59,326 nucleotides of DNA from Paraburkholderia tagetis (GCF_022213065.1 NZ_JAKLJA010000041.1:1-59326), one strand, 5' to 3'. Shown: positions 25,128 through 34,252, numbered from the stretch's first letter. Numbers and translations: made by a program. Notes: generated by a model from the sequence alone, not told the origin.

Positions 25128-25970
25128 ATGTCCGACCTCGATTTCCAGTTCGACCTCGATCGTTATTTCGCACGCATCGGTTACAACGGAGAGCGCAAAG
25201 CGTCGCTCGACGTGCTGCGTGCGCTGCATCGCCTGCATCCGCGTGCGATTGCTTTCGAGAATCTCGATCCGTTTGCCGCGCGGCCCGTGTCGGTCGCGCT
25301 GCCCGACGCGTTCGCCAAGCTCGTGGCATCGCGGCGCGGCGGCTACTGCTTCGAGCACAACACGGTGCTTGCGCACGCACTCATGAAACTGGGTTTTCAT
25401 ATCGAGCCGCTGGCTGCGCGCGTGCTCTTCGGCCGCCCGGAAGGCGCGATCACGCCGCGCACGCACATGCTGCTGCGCGTGCATGTGGACGGCGCGGACT
25501 GGCTCGCCGATGTGGGCTTCGGCAGCGCATCGCTGTGCGCGCCGCTGGCATTCGCCGAGCGCGGCGCGCAGGAGACGCTGCTCGAGCCCGCGCGGCTCAC
25601 GCCGCTTGGCGATCGCGAGTGGAAGCTCGAGCAGTACGACGGCAATGCTTGGGTCGACGTCTATCGCTTCGACGACGCTCCCGCGCAATGGGTCGATTAC
25701 GAAATGGCGAACTGGTACACGTCGGCATCGCCGCAATCGTTCTTCAGGGAGAGCCTGATTGTCTGCATCGCGCGCGAAGACAGCCGCGCCATTCTCTTCA
25801 ACGACCGCCATTCGGAGCGCGACGCCACGGGGCAGTGCGCGACGGTGCATATGATCGGGAGTGCAGAGGAACTTGCGCGCTGCCTGAACGAGCGCTTTAA
25901 CCTCGATACAACGAGTTTCGACATGGACGCGCTGTTTGCGCGCGTGCAAGGACGGGGCGCTATTCGCTGA
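25128..25970 (+). CDS. nat: Arylamine N-acetyltransferase
   Basis: 280 residues, the usual size for bacterial NATs, which acetylate arylamines and hydrazines from acetyl-CoA. The catalytic triad is complete: C74 in RGGYCFEHN, H113 in TPRTHMLLR and D128 in WLADVGFGS. A further in-frame ATG at 25089 would add 13 residues; 25128 is preferred because it matches typical NAT N-termini and has gagcgag upstream. The next gene, a broken methyltransferase, begins 28 bases after the stop. Confidence 0.93.
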   Translation: MSDLDFQFDLDRYFARIGYNGERKASLDVLRALHRLHPRAIAFENLDPFAARPVSVALPDAFAKLVASRRGGYCFEHNTVLAHALMKLGFHIEPLAARVLFGRPEGAITPRTHMLLRVHVDGADWLADVGFGSASLCAPLAFAERGAQETLLEPARLTPLGDREWKLEQYDGNAWVDVYRFDDAPAQWVDYEMANWYTSASPQSFFRESLIVCIAREDSRAILFNDRHSERDATGQCATVHMIGSAEELARCLNERFNLDTTSFDMDALFARVQGRGAIR

Positions 25971-25998
25971 AGCACTCGCTCCGGTCGCGCAGGAGGGC

Positions 25999-26691
25999 AT
26001 GGTGGACCAATCTCTCGTCAAGCGCCTGTTCACGCAGACGTTCATCTGGCTGGTGTTGCAGGGCGCACTGGTGTTCGTCGGGGCGGGCACGCTGGCGTGG
26101 GGCGCGGCCTGGCTCTGGCTGCTCGAATGGGCCGTGTTGGGCGCCTGGATCGGCCTGTGGCTCGCGCGCACCGACCCGGGTTTGCTTGCCGAGCGCCTCG
26201 CGCCATTCGCGCAGCGCGGACAGGCGCATTGGGACCGCATCTTCATGATGGCGGTCTCGGTGTGCTGGTGCGCGTGGCTGGTCCTCATGGGTATCGATGC
26301 CATGCGCTTTCACTGGTCGCATGTGCCGTTCTGGCTCGGCGTGTGCGGGGCGGTGGGAATCTTCGTCAGCCTGTACGCCACGCGCGCGGTGTTCGCGGCC
26401 AACCGCTACGCGGCGCCCGTGGTGAAGATCCAGCGCGAGCGCGGCCACACGGTCACGGATAGCGGGCCATACGCCTACGTGCGCCATCCCATGTATGCGT
26501 TTGCGATTCCGCTGCTGGCGGGCACGCCGCTCATGCTCGGCTCGTGGTAGGGCCTTGCATGCGTGCCGTTGATGGTGGCGGGAATCGGCTGGCGCGCCGT
26601 GCGGGAGGAACGCGCGCTCGCCGCGGAGTTGCCGGGCTACAGCGCGTATCTGGAGCGGGTGAGGTATCGGTTCGTGCCGGGTATCTGGTGA
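25999..26691 (+). pseudogene. Isoprenylcysteine-methyltransferase-like membrane protein, interrupted by TAG
   Basis: The first 183 codons give a membrane protein with about four hydrophobic segments and the ICMT/PEMT motif VVKIQRERGHTVTDSGPYAYVRHPMY, which binds S-adenosylmethionine. A TAG at 26548-26550 ends it after MLGSW, yet the same frame continues for 46 codons (VPLMVAGIGWRAVREERALA ... YSAYLERVRYRFVPGIW) with exactly the C-terminal part expected, including the RAVREE and YxxYxxRVRYRFVPG elements, and stops with TGA at 26689. TGG (Trp) to TAG is the simplest explanation. The truncated product would lack a conserved region and is probably inactive. Confidence 0.85.
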
Positions 26692-26721
26692 ATCGGGTGA
26701 AGGCCGCGCACGGAGGCGCCT

Positions 26722-26913
26722 TTATTTGACCGCGAAGAGCGTGAGGTTCATGAAGACCCTGAACGCGAAGCCGAGCGCGACAGCGGCGCCCACGCCGCCG
26801 CACCAGAGCAGCACGAACCAGAGCCAGCCGGGCAGCGTGTGGTTGCCGCGCGAGGCGCGCTCGCTGCGCGCTGCGGCGGCGCCGGTCTTAGTGGTAGTGA
26901 TGGGTGTCGCCAT
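26722..26913 (-). CDS. DUF2474-type small subunit of the CIO bd oxidase
   Basis: 63 residues with a single membrane segment (about 30-52, LPGWLWFVLLWCGGVGAAVALGFAF) after a short polar N-terminus. Tiny one-segment proteins of the DUF2474/CydX type are encoded directly after cydB and stabilise the haem environment of bd oxidases. Its start overlaps the cydB end by 26 bases, showing tight coupling. The N-terminal Ala/Thr-rich part is longer than in most members. Confidence 0.8.
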   Translation of the reverse strand: MATPITTTKTGAAAARSERASRGNHTLPGWLWFVLLWCGGVGAAVALGFAFRVFMNLTLFAVK

Positions 26914-27892
26914 GACGGAGCTTGCCTCGGAAGACCCAGTAGCTCATCGCTGTGTACGCGACGATGATGGGCAGGATGAACGACGCACCAACCAGCGTGA
27001 AGGTCTGGCTTTCGCGCGGTGCGGCCGCTTGCCAGAGCGTGAGTTGTTGCGGGATCGCATAGGGCCACAGGCTCACGAGCAGCCCCACGTAGCCGAGCAG
27101 CACGAGCGCGAGCGCGGCCGCGAACGGCGTCTTGTGATGGCGCGATTGCACGGCCCAGCGCATCCACACGGCGCACGCGAGCACGAGCAGCGGCACCGGC
27201 GCGAGCCGCCAGAACAGCCCCGAGCCGAACCAGCGTTGCGCGATGAGCGGGTCTTGCAGCGGCGTCCACGCGCTAACGAGCGCGATGAAGCCGAGCAGCA
27301 TGACCGTGAGCGGCCACACGAGCTTGTGCAGGCGGCGCTGCAGATCGCCTTCGGTCTTGGCGACGAGCCAGCAACTGCCGAGCAGCGCATAGGTCGCCAC
27401 GAGCCCGAAGCCCGAGAGCAGGCTGAACGGCGTGAGCCAGCCGAAGGCATCGCCGGCGAAGCGCCCGTCGGCCATCGGAATGCCTTGCAGGAAGGCGCCC
27501 AGCGCGATGCCCTGGAAAAACGCCGCGCCCGTCGACCCGCCGATGAACGCGAGATCCCACAGATGCTTCGTGCGGTTGGCCTTCGCGCGGATCTCGAAGG
27601 CGACGCCGCGGAAAATCAGGCACACGAGCATGAACACGAGCGGCAGATAGAGCGCCGAGAGCACCGTCGAATAGACGATGGGAAATACGGCGAAGAGCCC
27701 CGCGCCGCCCAGCACGAGCCAGGTCTCGTTGCCGTCCCAGACGGGCGCGACCGTGTTCATCATGAGGTCGCGTTCCTCTTCGTCGGGAAAGAGCGGAAAC
27801 ACGATGCCGATGCCCAGATCGAAGCCGTCCAGCACCACGTAGAGTAAAAGGCCGAGCGCGATGATCGCGGCCCAGATGACGGTGACGTCCAT
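26888..27892 (-). CDS. cydB: Cytochrome bd-type quinol oxidase subunit II
   Basis: 334 residues, typical of the cyanide-insensitive (CioB) subgroup, with eight to nine membrane segments. It starts MDVTVIWAAIIALGLLLYVV and keeps the conserved LDGFDLGIG, the WDGNETWLV region near residue 53 and the FRGVAFEIRAK motif. It forms a heterodimer with subunit I in the inner membrane and contributes to haem binding and quinol oxidation. It follows cydA by 75 bases on the same strand and is overlapped by the DUF2474 gene. Confidence 0.95.
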   Translation of the reverse strand: MDVTVIWAAIIALGLLLYVVLDGFDLGIGIVFPLFPDEEERDLMMNTVAPVWDGNETWLVLGGAGLFAVFPIVYSTVLSALYLPLVFMLVCLIFRGVAFEIRAKANRTKHLWDLAFIGGSTGAAFFQGIALGAFLQGIPMADGRFAGDAFGWLTPFSLLSGFGLVATYALLGSCWLVAKTEGDLQRRLHKLVWPLTVMLLGFIALVSAWTPLQDPLIAQRWFGSGLFWRLAPVPLLVLACAVWMRWAVQSRHHKTPFAAALALVLLGYVGLLVSLWPYAIPQQLTLWQAAAPRESQTFTLVGASFILPIIVAYTAMSYWVFRGKLRHGDTHHYH

Positions 27893-27967
27893 GTTTGTAT
27901 TGCCTCGTTTTCGAATGCGGTTCGTGCGGTTCGCAGCGGTTTGTGCAGGCCGCAGCGGTTCGCTGTG

Positions 27968-29500
27968 TCAGGCGTCGATCAACTGATCGGCAGCGGACCT
28001 TGCGCGTCGTTCGGATGCGCTCGCGGATTGACTCGCGGCGAGCGCGGCAGGCGCGAGCCGCGCCCCATCGCCGGACCTGACTGGCAAACCGTGCTGCGGA
28101 TTCGAAAGCCCGCGGGGTCGGGTTGCAGGCGGCTGCGTGTCGGACATGGCGCCGGGCAGTGCCGGGCCGGTGCGCATGAGCTTGAGCATGTAGTAGATGC
28201 CCGTGCCGAATACGAGGAAGTACACGACGATAAAGGCCATCAGCGAGACGCCCACCTGTTGCGCCGTGAGCGGCGAGACCGCTTGCGAGGTGCGCATCAC
28301 GCCGTAGACCACCCAGGGCTGGCGGCCCGCTTCGGTCGTGATCCAGCCCGCGAGCAGCGTGATGAAACCGGTGGGGCCCATCGCCAGCGCGAAGCGCTGG
28401 AACGTGCGCGATTCATAGAGCGTGCCGCGCTTGCGAAGCCACCAGCCCGAGGCGCCCAGCACGATCATCAGGATGCCTAATCCAACCATCACGCGGAAGG
28501 TCCAGAACAGCAGCGTCGAGTTCGGGCGCTCGGCGGGCGGGAACGACTTGAGCCCCTTGATCTCGCCGTCCCAGCTATGCGTGAGGATCAGGCTGCCCAG
28601 ATGCGGAATCTTCACGGCGAAGCGCGTGGTTTCCGCCTGCATGTCGGGAATGCCGAACAGATTGAGCGCGGTGCCGCCCTGCTCGGTGTCCCAGATGCCT
28701 TCGATCGCGGCGATCTTGGCGGGTTGGTATTCGCGCGTGTTCAGGCCGTGCGCGTCGCCCACGATGGCCTGCACCGGCGCGAGCACGAGCAGGAGGCCGA
28801 GCGCCATGGCGAACATCTTCTTCACTGCCGCGTCGCGCCGGCCCTTGAGCAGGTGCCACGCACCGGTTGCGGCCACCACGAGCGCGGCCACGATGAACGC
28901 GGCAATCGCCATGTGCGCGAGGCGGTACGGGAACGAGGGGTTGAAGATGATCTTGAACCAGTCGGTGGGCACGACGTGGCCGTCCACGATCTTGAAGCCT
29001 TGCGGCGTCTGCATCCAGCTATTCGAAGCGAGAATCCAGAACGTGGAGATGAGCGTGCCGATAGCCACCATCAGCGTCGCGCCGAAGTGCGCGCGCGGGC
29101 TCACGCGGTTCCAGCCGAACAGCATGATGCCGAGAAAGCCCGCTTCGAGAAAGAACGCGGTCATCACCTCGTACATGAGAAGCGGTCCAGTGATAGGGCC
29201 CGCGAACGAGGAGAAGCCCGCCCAGTTGGTGCCGAACTCATAGCTTATGACCACGCCGGAGACCACGCCCATGCCGAAGGCCACGGCGAAAATCTTCGAC
29301 CAGAACAGGCACAGGTCCTTGTAGAACGGTTTGCGCGTCTTGAGCCAGCAGGCTTCGAGCACGGCGATGAAGCTCGCGAGGCCGATGGAGAGCGCCGGAA
29401 AGACGATGTGAAAGGAGACGGTGAAGGCGAATTGCAGCCGCGCCAGATCGAATGCGGAGAGTGACGACAGCGTCTGTAACGCGGGGATGGACGATTGCAT
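27968..29500 (-). CDS. cydA: Cytochrome bd-type quinol oxidase subunit I (CioA type)
   Basis: 510 residues. Subunit I carries haems b558, b595 and d and oxidises quinol while reducing oxygen to water without proton pumping. An axial histidine is visible as H31 in TVSFHIVFPALSIG, and FNPSFPYRLAHM, GDAHGLNTREYQPAKIAAIEG and the WTFRVMVGLGILM region match the family. The quinol-binding Q-loop is the short form, which marks the cyanide-insensitive CIO subgroup. The last 60 residues are low-complexity Ala/Ser-rich, an unusual cytoplasmic tail. It is the first gene of cydAB-DUF2474. Confidence 0.95.
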   Translation of the reverse strand: MQSSIPALQTLSSLSAFDLARLQFAFTVSFHIVFPALSIGLASFIAVLEACWLKTRKPFYKDLCLFWSKIFAVAFGMGVVSGVVISYEFGTNWAGFSSFAGPITGPLLMYEVMTAFFLEAGFLGIMLFGWNRVSPRAHFGATLMVAIGTLISTFWILASNSWMQTPQGFKIVDGHVVPTDWFKIIFNPSFPYRLAHMAIAAFIVAALVVAATGAWHLLKGRRDAAVKKMFAMALGLLLVLAPVQAIVGDAHGLNTREYQPAKIAAIEGIWDTEQGGTALNLFGIPDMQAETTRFAVKIPHLGSLILTHSWDGEIKGLKSFPPAERPNSTLLFWTFRVMVGLGILMIVLGASGWWLRKRGTLYESRTFQRFALAMGPTGFITLLAGWITTEAGRQPWVVYGVMRTSQAVSPLTAQQVGVSLMAFIVVYFLVFGTGIYYMLKLMRTGPALPGAMSDTQPPATRPRGLSNPQHGLPVRSGDGARLAPAALAASQSASASERRARSAADQLIDA

Positions 29501-30041
29501 GTGCGTGCCTACTGTGTGCTTGCGTAGCGGAAAGCGCTATCGCGCGAGGCCTGGCGGGAAAGCGCCCGGCGATGAACAGGCCGGAGGCGCCGCGCGCGAT
29601 GCGTCGTGCGAATGGACGTAAGCGTAGGGGAACAGGGCGCGTTTTGCTGCGCTGCGACGTGCGCCAGCGTGTCGCAGCTGTCAATCGTTAAGCGACTAAA
29701 TCCTGCGCTAAATCGTTGATGCAGGGCAGTTTAGATTAAGGATTCGCTGGAAGTTGATTCGGCGCTTGGGGGCGCGCGCTGCGTCAATTTGCGTCAAATC
29801 GAGTGCGATCGAGTGCGATCCGCGGTGCTGGCGTGTGCGGTGCGTCAATTCGCCCAGGTGCGAAGATGCGAGGTTTCGAATCGGCTCGGCTCGGCGGGGC
29901 GGGGCGGGTGCGAGGCTGTGCGGCGTCTGGCGGAGCATGCTGTCGAAGCAGGCGGCATTAGAGCCGTATTCAAGCCGTACTAAAACCGCCATACAGCCTC
30001 GCGATAGATCATCAGGATAACGATCTAATGGCGGGTCGGGC
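29501..30041. other. Upstream region of cydA, no gene (541 bases)
   Basis: Holds the cyd control region and the convergent 3' region of the tautomerase gene. Visible structures: an 8-bp inverted repeat gctgcgac ... gtcgcagc (29651-29678, 12-base gap), a tandem gagtgcgatc twice (29801-29820) and a low-complexity ggcgggg run near 29885-29910. I see no FNR-like ttgat-N4-atcaa site. Confidence 0.45.
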
Positions 30042-30230
30042 TCAGCGCGGATCGCTCCACAGCTTGCCGCCCGTCGCCCAATCCTGGGTCTTGACGTCGG
30101 TGAAGATGATGTCGACGGATTGGGCATCCACACCCAGTACCTTGCAGGTGGTTTCGGTGAGCGCGGCGGCCAGCTCGCGCTTTTTCTCGACGCTGCGGCC
30201 CTCGAACATCTCGATGTGGAAAGTCGGCAT
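30042..30230 (-). CDS. 4-oxalocrotonate tautomerase family protein
   Basis: 62 residues, the size of the smallest tautomerase subunits, which assemble as hexamers and use the N-terminal proline (P1 after removal of Met) as catalytic base. The start at 30230 is fixed by ATG-CCG (Met-Pro), preceded by ggagatccgt; an upstream start would bury the proline. The core FHIEMFEGRSVEKKRELAAAL and the VDIIFTDV strand are typical. It lies 48 bases after the class II aldolase gene and is probably in one operon with it. Confidence 0.9.
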   Translation of the reverse strand: MPTFHIEMFEGRSVEKKRELAAALTETTCKVLGVDAQSVDIIFTDVKTQDWATGGKLWSDPR

Positions 30231-30278
30231 ACGGATCTCCTTGTTTGCAGTGGATAGGTGAAACGGATTCAGTCGCAA

Positions 30279-31055
30279 TCAATCACGATATGAAGTATCG
30301 ATGCGGTCGAGCTTGCGCAGCAACGCGGGCCATTCGAGCACGCCCTCGATCGCGCCGCCGTCGCGCAGTTGCTCGGCTGTATGCGCGCAGACCTCGGGCG
30401 TCGGCAGCACGAGCGGCACGCCGCCGGCCTGGGCCTGCAACTGGATTTCGCAGGCCTTGATGAGCGTTGCCATGAGTACCCACGCCTCGGCGATCGTGCG
30501 GCCCGTGGTGAGGGTGCCGTGGTTGCGCAGCAGCATCGCGGGATGCGCGCCCAGGCTCGCGGTGAGGCGCGTGCCTTCCGCGGGCGAGAAGGCGAGGCCC
30601 TCGTAGTCGTGCCAGCCGAGCTGGCCGTAGAAACGCAGTGCATGCTGCGAGGCGGGCAACAGTCCGTCGCGCTGGATCGAGACCGCAATGCCCGCCGTAT
30701 TGTGCAGATGCATCACGCACACGGCGTCGGGGCGCGCGAGATGCACGGCCGCGTGTAGCGCGAAGCCGGTCGCGTTGACCGGATGTTCGCTCTTGCCGAC
30801 GATGCGCCCTTCGGTGTCGATCTTCACGAGATTCGAGGCGCACACCTCGTCGAAGGCGAGGCCGAACGGGTTGATCAGGAAGCGGCCGGGCTCGCCGGGC
30901 ACGGCGGCCGAGACATGCGTGTAGATCAGGTCGTCCCAGCCGTAGAGCGCGATGAGCCGGTAGGCGGCAGCAAGGTCCACGCGCAGTTGCTGCTCCTCGG
31001 CGGAGGGCGGCGCGGCGTCGTCTGTGACGCTGGTCGGGCGATGGGCAAATGACAT
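30279..31055 (-). CDS. Class II aldolase/adducin family protein
   Basis: 258 residues. Family members are zinc lyases or decarboxylases acting on sugar phosphates and hydroxy acids. Zinc ligands are visible as the histidines of VMHLHNTAG and the NHG motif in LLRNHGTLTTG; the catalytic acidic region lies in LAFDEVCASNLVKID. The gene precedes the tautomerase gene, so both may belong to a small catabolic path, but the substrate is not identifiable. Confidence 0.88.
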   Translation of the reverse strand: MSFAHRPTSVTDDAAPPSAEEQQLRVDLAAAYRLIALYGWDDLIYTHVSAAVPGEPGRFLINPFGLAFDEVCASNLVKIDTEGRIVGKSEHPVNATGFALHAAVHLARPDAVCVMHLHNTAGIAVSIQRDGLLPASQHALRFYGQLGWHDYEGLAFSPAEGTRLTASLGAHPAMLLRNHGTLTTGRTIAEAWVLMATLIKACEIQLQAQAGGVPLVLPTPEVCAHTAEQLRDGGAIEGVLEWPALLRKLDRIDTSYRD

Positions 31056-31099
31056 GGACGGCTCCTTCTGCGAACGGTAGGGCGGGCGCGCGGCTCGAT

Positions 31100-32269
31100 T
31101 TACAGCCTGGCTTGCTGCCCGGGTTGCGGCTCTATTGGCGCACCGATTGGTCTTCCGATTGGCGCTTCGATTGGCGCACCGATTGGCGCTTCCGTTTGCG
31201 CCCCGGTTAATGATCCGATTAGCTGCGCGACGGGCAGGCCCGCTTCATCAGGCAGCACGCCGGGCGCGGCATTGGCGCCCGTTCCGTGCGCCTCGCCGGT
31301 TGCGGGTTCCGCGCGCGAGCGCTGCGAGCCCGGCGTGAACAGGCGCGAGGCGCCGTGAACGGTCCACCCGGCGAGCGCGAACGGCGCGGTCATGACGGGC
31401 AGGCCCAGACGCACGGCGGCCAGATGCAGCGCTGCGGCAAGCATGGTCGCACAGATTGCGGCGCGCGGGCCGAGCGCGCTGGCGGCAAGGGCCGCGAGCG
31501 CACCATTGAAGCCGCAGAGGCCCGCCGCGAAGCTCGCGGGCGGCGCGCCGAAGGCATATTCGATGGTGCTCGCGAGCGCCGCGCCGCCGAGCGCACAGGC
31601 TGCGGCCTGGCGCGACGACCAGGCGAGGCCCGCGAGCATCACGAGGCCCGGGAGCGCGCCCGTGGCGAACGTGGTTTGCGCGACGCCGCTCAATACACCC
31701 GCCGCAGCGTCGAGCCAGGGCCGTGCCACGTGGGCCGACGCAAGCGCGCTCGCCGCAGTGGTGCGCGCGCCGCCGGCGTCCAAGGCCATCCACGCCCAGG
31801 TCGCGATGAGGCAGGGCGTCGAATAGACGGAGAGGCCCACGCGGCGCAGCCACCGCGAGAGCGGCGCGCCTATCCACGCGGTGGCGGCCGCCGCAAGCAC
31901 CGCGAGGATGGCCGCCGTGACGGTGTCGCCCGCGAAGGTGAGCGCCGCAAGCCCGGCGAGCGCGCCATTGAAGCCCACGAGGCCGTCGTGGATCGTCGCG
32001 CGCGGCTCGCGGACCAGCCGCGCACAGACATTGGCCGTCGTCGCGCCGACTACCGCCGCGCACGCGAGCCACCCGTCGCACAGCGCGAGCGCTGCAAGCA
32101 GGCAGGCGCCGGTGCCGGCATGCCGTTGCAGGACGATCTGGCCAAGGCTGCGCAGAAGCGTGCGCAACAGCCCAGCGAGGCCTGGCGGCGTCTCCGTGGA
32201 AGTCGCGTTGGCGAGCGGGCTGGCGAAAGCGGCGTCCGGATTGGCTTGGGCGGGCGCTGGGGTGGACAT
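31100..32269 (-). CDS. Urea transporter (UT/Yut family) with repetitive C-terminal tail
   Basis: 389 residues. The hydrophobic core (about 30-305) has two internally similar halves, each with the family motif around FNGALAGLAAL (first half) and CGFNGALAALAASAL (second half), lining the urea pore. The last 60 residues are hydrophilic and contain repeats of the type APIG/API-E (31135-31195 in the DNA, about 12-base units), not part of the channel fold. No urease genes are nearby. It may also take up related amides. Confidence 0.85.
   Translation of the reverse strand: MSTPAPAQANPDAAFASPLANATSTETPPGLAGLLRTLLRSLGQIVLQRHAGTGACLLAALALCDGWLACAAVVGATTANVCARLVREPRATIHDGLVGFNGALAGLAALTFAGDTVTAAILAVLAAAATAWIGAPLSRWLRRVGLSVYSTPCLIATWAWMALDAGGARTTAASALASAHVARPWLDAAAGVLSGVAQTTFATGALPGLVMLAGLAWSSRQAAACALGGAALASTIEYAFGAPPASFAAGLCGFNGALAALAASALGPRAAICATMLAAALHLAAVRLGLPVMTAPFALAGWTVHGASRLFTPGSQRSRAEPATGEAHGTGANAAPGVLPDEAGLPVAQLIGSLTGAQTEAPIGAPIEAPIGRPIGAPIEPQPGQQARL
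31135..31195 (+). repeat. 12-base degenerate tandem repeat inside the urea-transporter gene
   Basis: Repeated units of the type attggcgcaccg / attggtcttccg / attggcgcttcg encode alternating Pro-Ile-Gly-Ala/Arg and Pro-Ile-Glu-Ala residues in the tail of the transporter. Unit length in multiples of three keeps the frame open if copy number changes. Confidence 0.8.
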
Positions 32270-32759
32270 GATGGGCGAACGGGAGCGAAGAAGGCGCGGC
32301 CTGTGAATGCAGACGAATGCGGGCAGACGAATGGGCGGGCAAACAAATGCGGGCGGATTCGGACAAATTCGGGCGGGTGAGGAGCGCAGCGGAAAAAGCG
32401 CGAACCGGAAAGCACGGACACACAGCGCGAACCCAAAGCAGCGAGCCAGAAACCGCCCTGTCGACCCGCACCGCGAGGATAGGCGAAGCGGGGTGTCTTG
32501 CGCATGCGCGGGCGTTGATAGTCGCTATTTGCCGCTGATCGGCGAGTGTATTCGATTACCGCTGCATTTGGGGGGGGCCTCGGGGTAATTTGGGGTGCCC
32601 GCGCCACTGTCTGCGCTACGATGGCCGCTGCCGGGTTGGCTGTCGGTCAGGGTCAGACAGAGGATCAGAGGTCAGCGGTCAGTCAGCGGTCAGTCAGCGG
32701 CCCTTCACGGGACCGAAGCCTGGCGAAAGCGCCCGCCCCGGTCCATCAGGAGACGAGTC
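32270..32759. other. Intergenic region with several short tandem repeats (490 bases)
   Basis: No gene seen. 32300-32380 is a run of imperfect aatgcgggcagacg/aatgcgggcggattcgg-type repeats. 32671-32700 contains gtcagcggtca twice plus a partial third copy (11-base units). The rest is unremarkable. Confidence 0.6.
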
Positions 32760-33031
32760 ATGCGCGAGGTACGTTGGGTTTCGGAGGAAGGCGAAGGCAT
32801 CGAGCATCTGGCCTTCGACGCGAGCGGCGGCCAATCGAGGTCGCCTATATCGCGGCGCCCGGGCTCGAGCCCAAACGCGTCGAGCAGGCCTACGTCTGCA
32901 TCGAGCCGGATCGCGAGTACCGCTACGAAGGCATCTTCCGCGACTTCACCGCGAACCTGCGCGTCGATGAGGACGGCCTCGTGATCGACTATCCCACGCT
33001 ATTCCGCCGCCTGCCGTCCCCCACGCGCTGA
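32760..33031 (+). pseudogene. Putative glycolipid-binding-family gene with an internal deletion
   Basis: The start (ATG 32760, ribosome binding site aggagac) gives MREVRWVSEEGEGIEHLAFD, like the N-terminus of the PF06475-type family. After the short gacgcgagcggcgg the frame shifts, and a different frame encodes PIEVAYIAAPGLEPKRVEQ, DREYRYEGIFRDFTANLRVD and IDYPTLFRRL, the typical C-terminus. Only 272 bases separate start and stop, about half of the usual roughly 190-residue protein. The middle third is missing, most likely deleted between short gcgagcggc repeats, and the reading frame is broken. Confidence 0.75.
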
Positions 33032-33046
33032 AGCGGCGCAGCGGTA

Positions 33047-34231
33047 TCAGACCGTCTCGCTCGCCTGGGCTTTGCCGAACAGCAGATGCTCGACGAGATC
33101 GTTATCGATGGTCTCGTTATTGAGCGTGCGCGCGAGCAGTTCGCCCGCGAGCAGTTGCGGCGAGAACACCATGTCGGGCTGCAACAGACGCAGGCGTTGC
33201 AGGTTGCGGCTGTCGTTCACGAGCGCCACGGTGCGCACCTTCGGCGCGAGCTCCTTGATCGCGAGAATCACGAAGGCGTTTTCGGCGTCGTCCATGCGCA
33301 GCGCGAGCACGGAGAGCGCGGTCTCCGCGCCCGCGTGATGCAGCGTGGCCGTGTCGCTCGCGTCGCCCTCCACGAGATCGGCCTCGGGCGGATAGGTGTG
33401 CGGCGTGCCGGGCGAAACGATCACCGTGACGGCGTAGCCGCGCTTCCTGAGGCCCGCGTACACGCTATGCGCGAGCGGCGAGGCCCCGACGATCAAATAA
33501 TGGTTCTTGCGGGTCACGTTGGAAATACCTCCCGTCACAATGCGTTTGAGCTTGCCGCCGATCACCGGTCCGAGCACCGCGCTGATCGACGTGGCGAACA
33601 CCGTAATGCCGAGCACGATGATCGAGGCCGTAAAGAGCCGCGCGGTGTCCGAGCGCGGCACGATATCGCCGTAGCCCACGGTCGACATCGAGACGATCGA
33701 GAAGTAGAACGCCGTCACCATGGTGCGGATGGGCGGCGCGAAGTCGTCGCCGAGATAGAGCGCGCCGAACATCGCGTAGAGGAGCAGCGAGCCGATGCTC
33801 AGGACAGCGAACAAGGTGCTGGCGGCGAAGCTCGAGCGGTCGAAGCGCCGCCAGTAAAAGAGCAGCGCCACGGCCAGCAGGAGCGTGAAGACGAACATCG
33901 CGCTGCTGCGATAGTCGCCCCACAGGCTGATGCCGGCCGCAGCGGCGAGCAGCAGGAGCGAGATCACCCACGCCACGCGGGCGCGCAGCGCAATGCCGAT
34001 CGCCATCGTCGTGAGGCCCGCGGCGATCACGGCCTGCGGCAGCGCGAGCACGCCGAAGGCGTTGATGATCGAGATCCAGTCCTCGAACCACGAGCCGCGC
34101 GAATGGCGCAGCACATTCTCGGCCACGGGGCGCAGCAGCATCAGCCCGTCGACGACGAGCAGCAGGGCGAGATACCCATGCGGCACGAGCTGGGTGGCGA
34201 GCGTGCGCAGGCGGCGTGCGAAGGCATTCAT
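33047..34231 (-). CDS. Potassium channel with RCK/TrkA-N domain (Kch-like)
   Basis: 394 residues. Six hydrophobic segments (about 18-36, 60-80, 88-104, 111-126, 138-157 and 198-222) with a re-entrant pore loop carrying the K+ selectivity filter TVGYGD at 184-189, followed by a cytoplasmic nucleotide-binding (RCK/TrkA-N) domain beginning NHYLIVGASPLAHSV. The ion channel probably sets membrane potential or potassium balance. It lies 21 bases downstream of the MscS-type gene on the same strand, so the two channels are probably co-transcribed. Confidence 0.92.
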   Translation of the reverse strand: MNAFARRLRTLATQLVPHGYLALLLVVDGLMLLRPVAENVLRHSRGSWFEDWISIINAFGVLALPQAVIAAGLTTMAIGIALRARVAWVISLLLLAAAAGISLWGDYRSSAMFVFTLLLAVALLFYWRRFDRSSFAASTLFAVLSIGSLLLYAMFGALYLGDDFAPPIRTMVTAFYFSIVSMSTVGYGDIVPRSDTARLFTASIIVLGITVFATSISAVLGPVIGGKLKRIVTGGISNVTRKNHYLIVGASPLAHSVYAGLRKRGYAVTVIVSPGTPHTYPPEADLVEGDASDTATLHHAGAETALSVLALRMDDAENAFVILAIKELAPKVRTVALVNDSRNLQRLRLLQPDMVFSPQLLAGELLARTLNNETIDNDLVEHLLFGKAQASETV

Positions 34232-34252
34232 GCGGGCGTCGGCTGGCAGGGA

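Noticed and set aside
26548..26550. TAG read through as pyrrolysine or suppressed
   Set aside because: No supporting genes or signal are visible; a point mutation is simpler.
29501..30041. FNR/ANR-type operator upstream of cydA
   Set aside because: No ttgat-N4-atcaa match; only partial half-sites are present.
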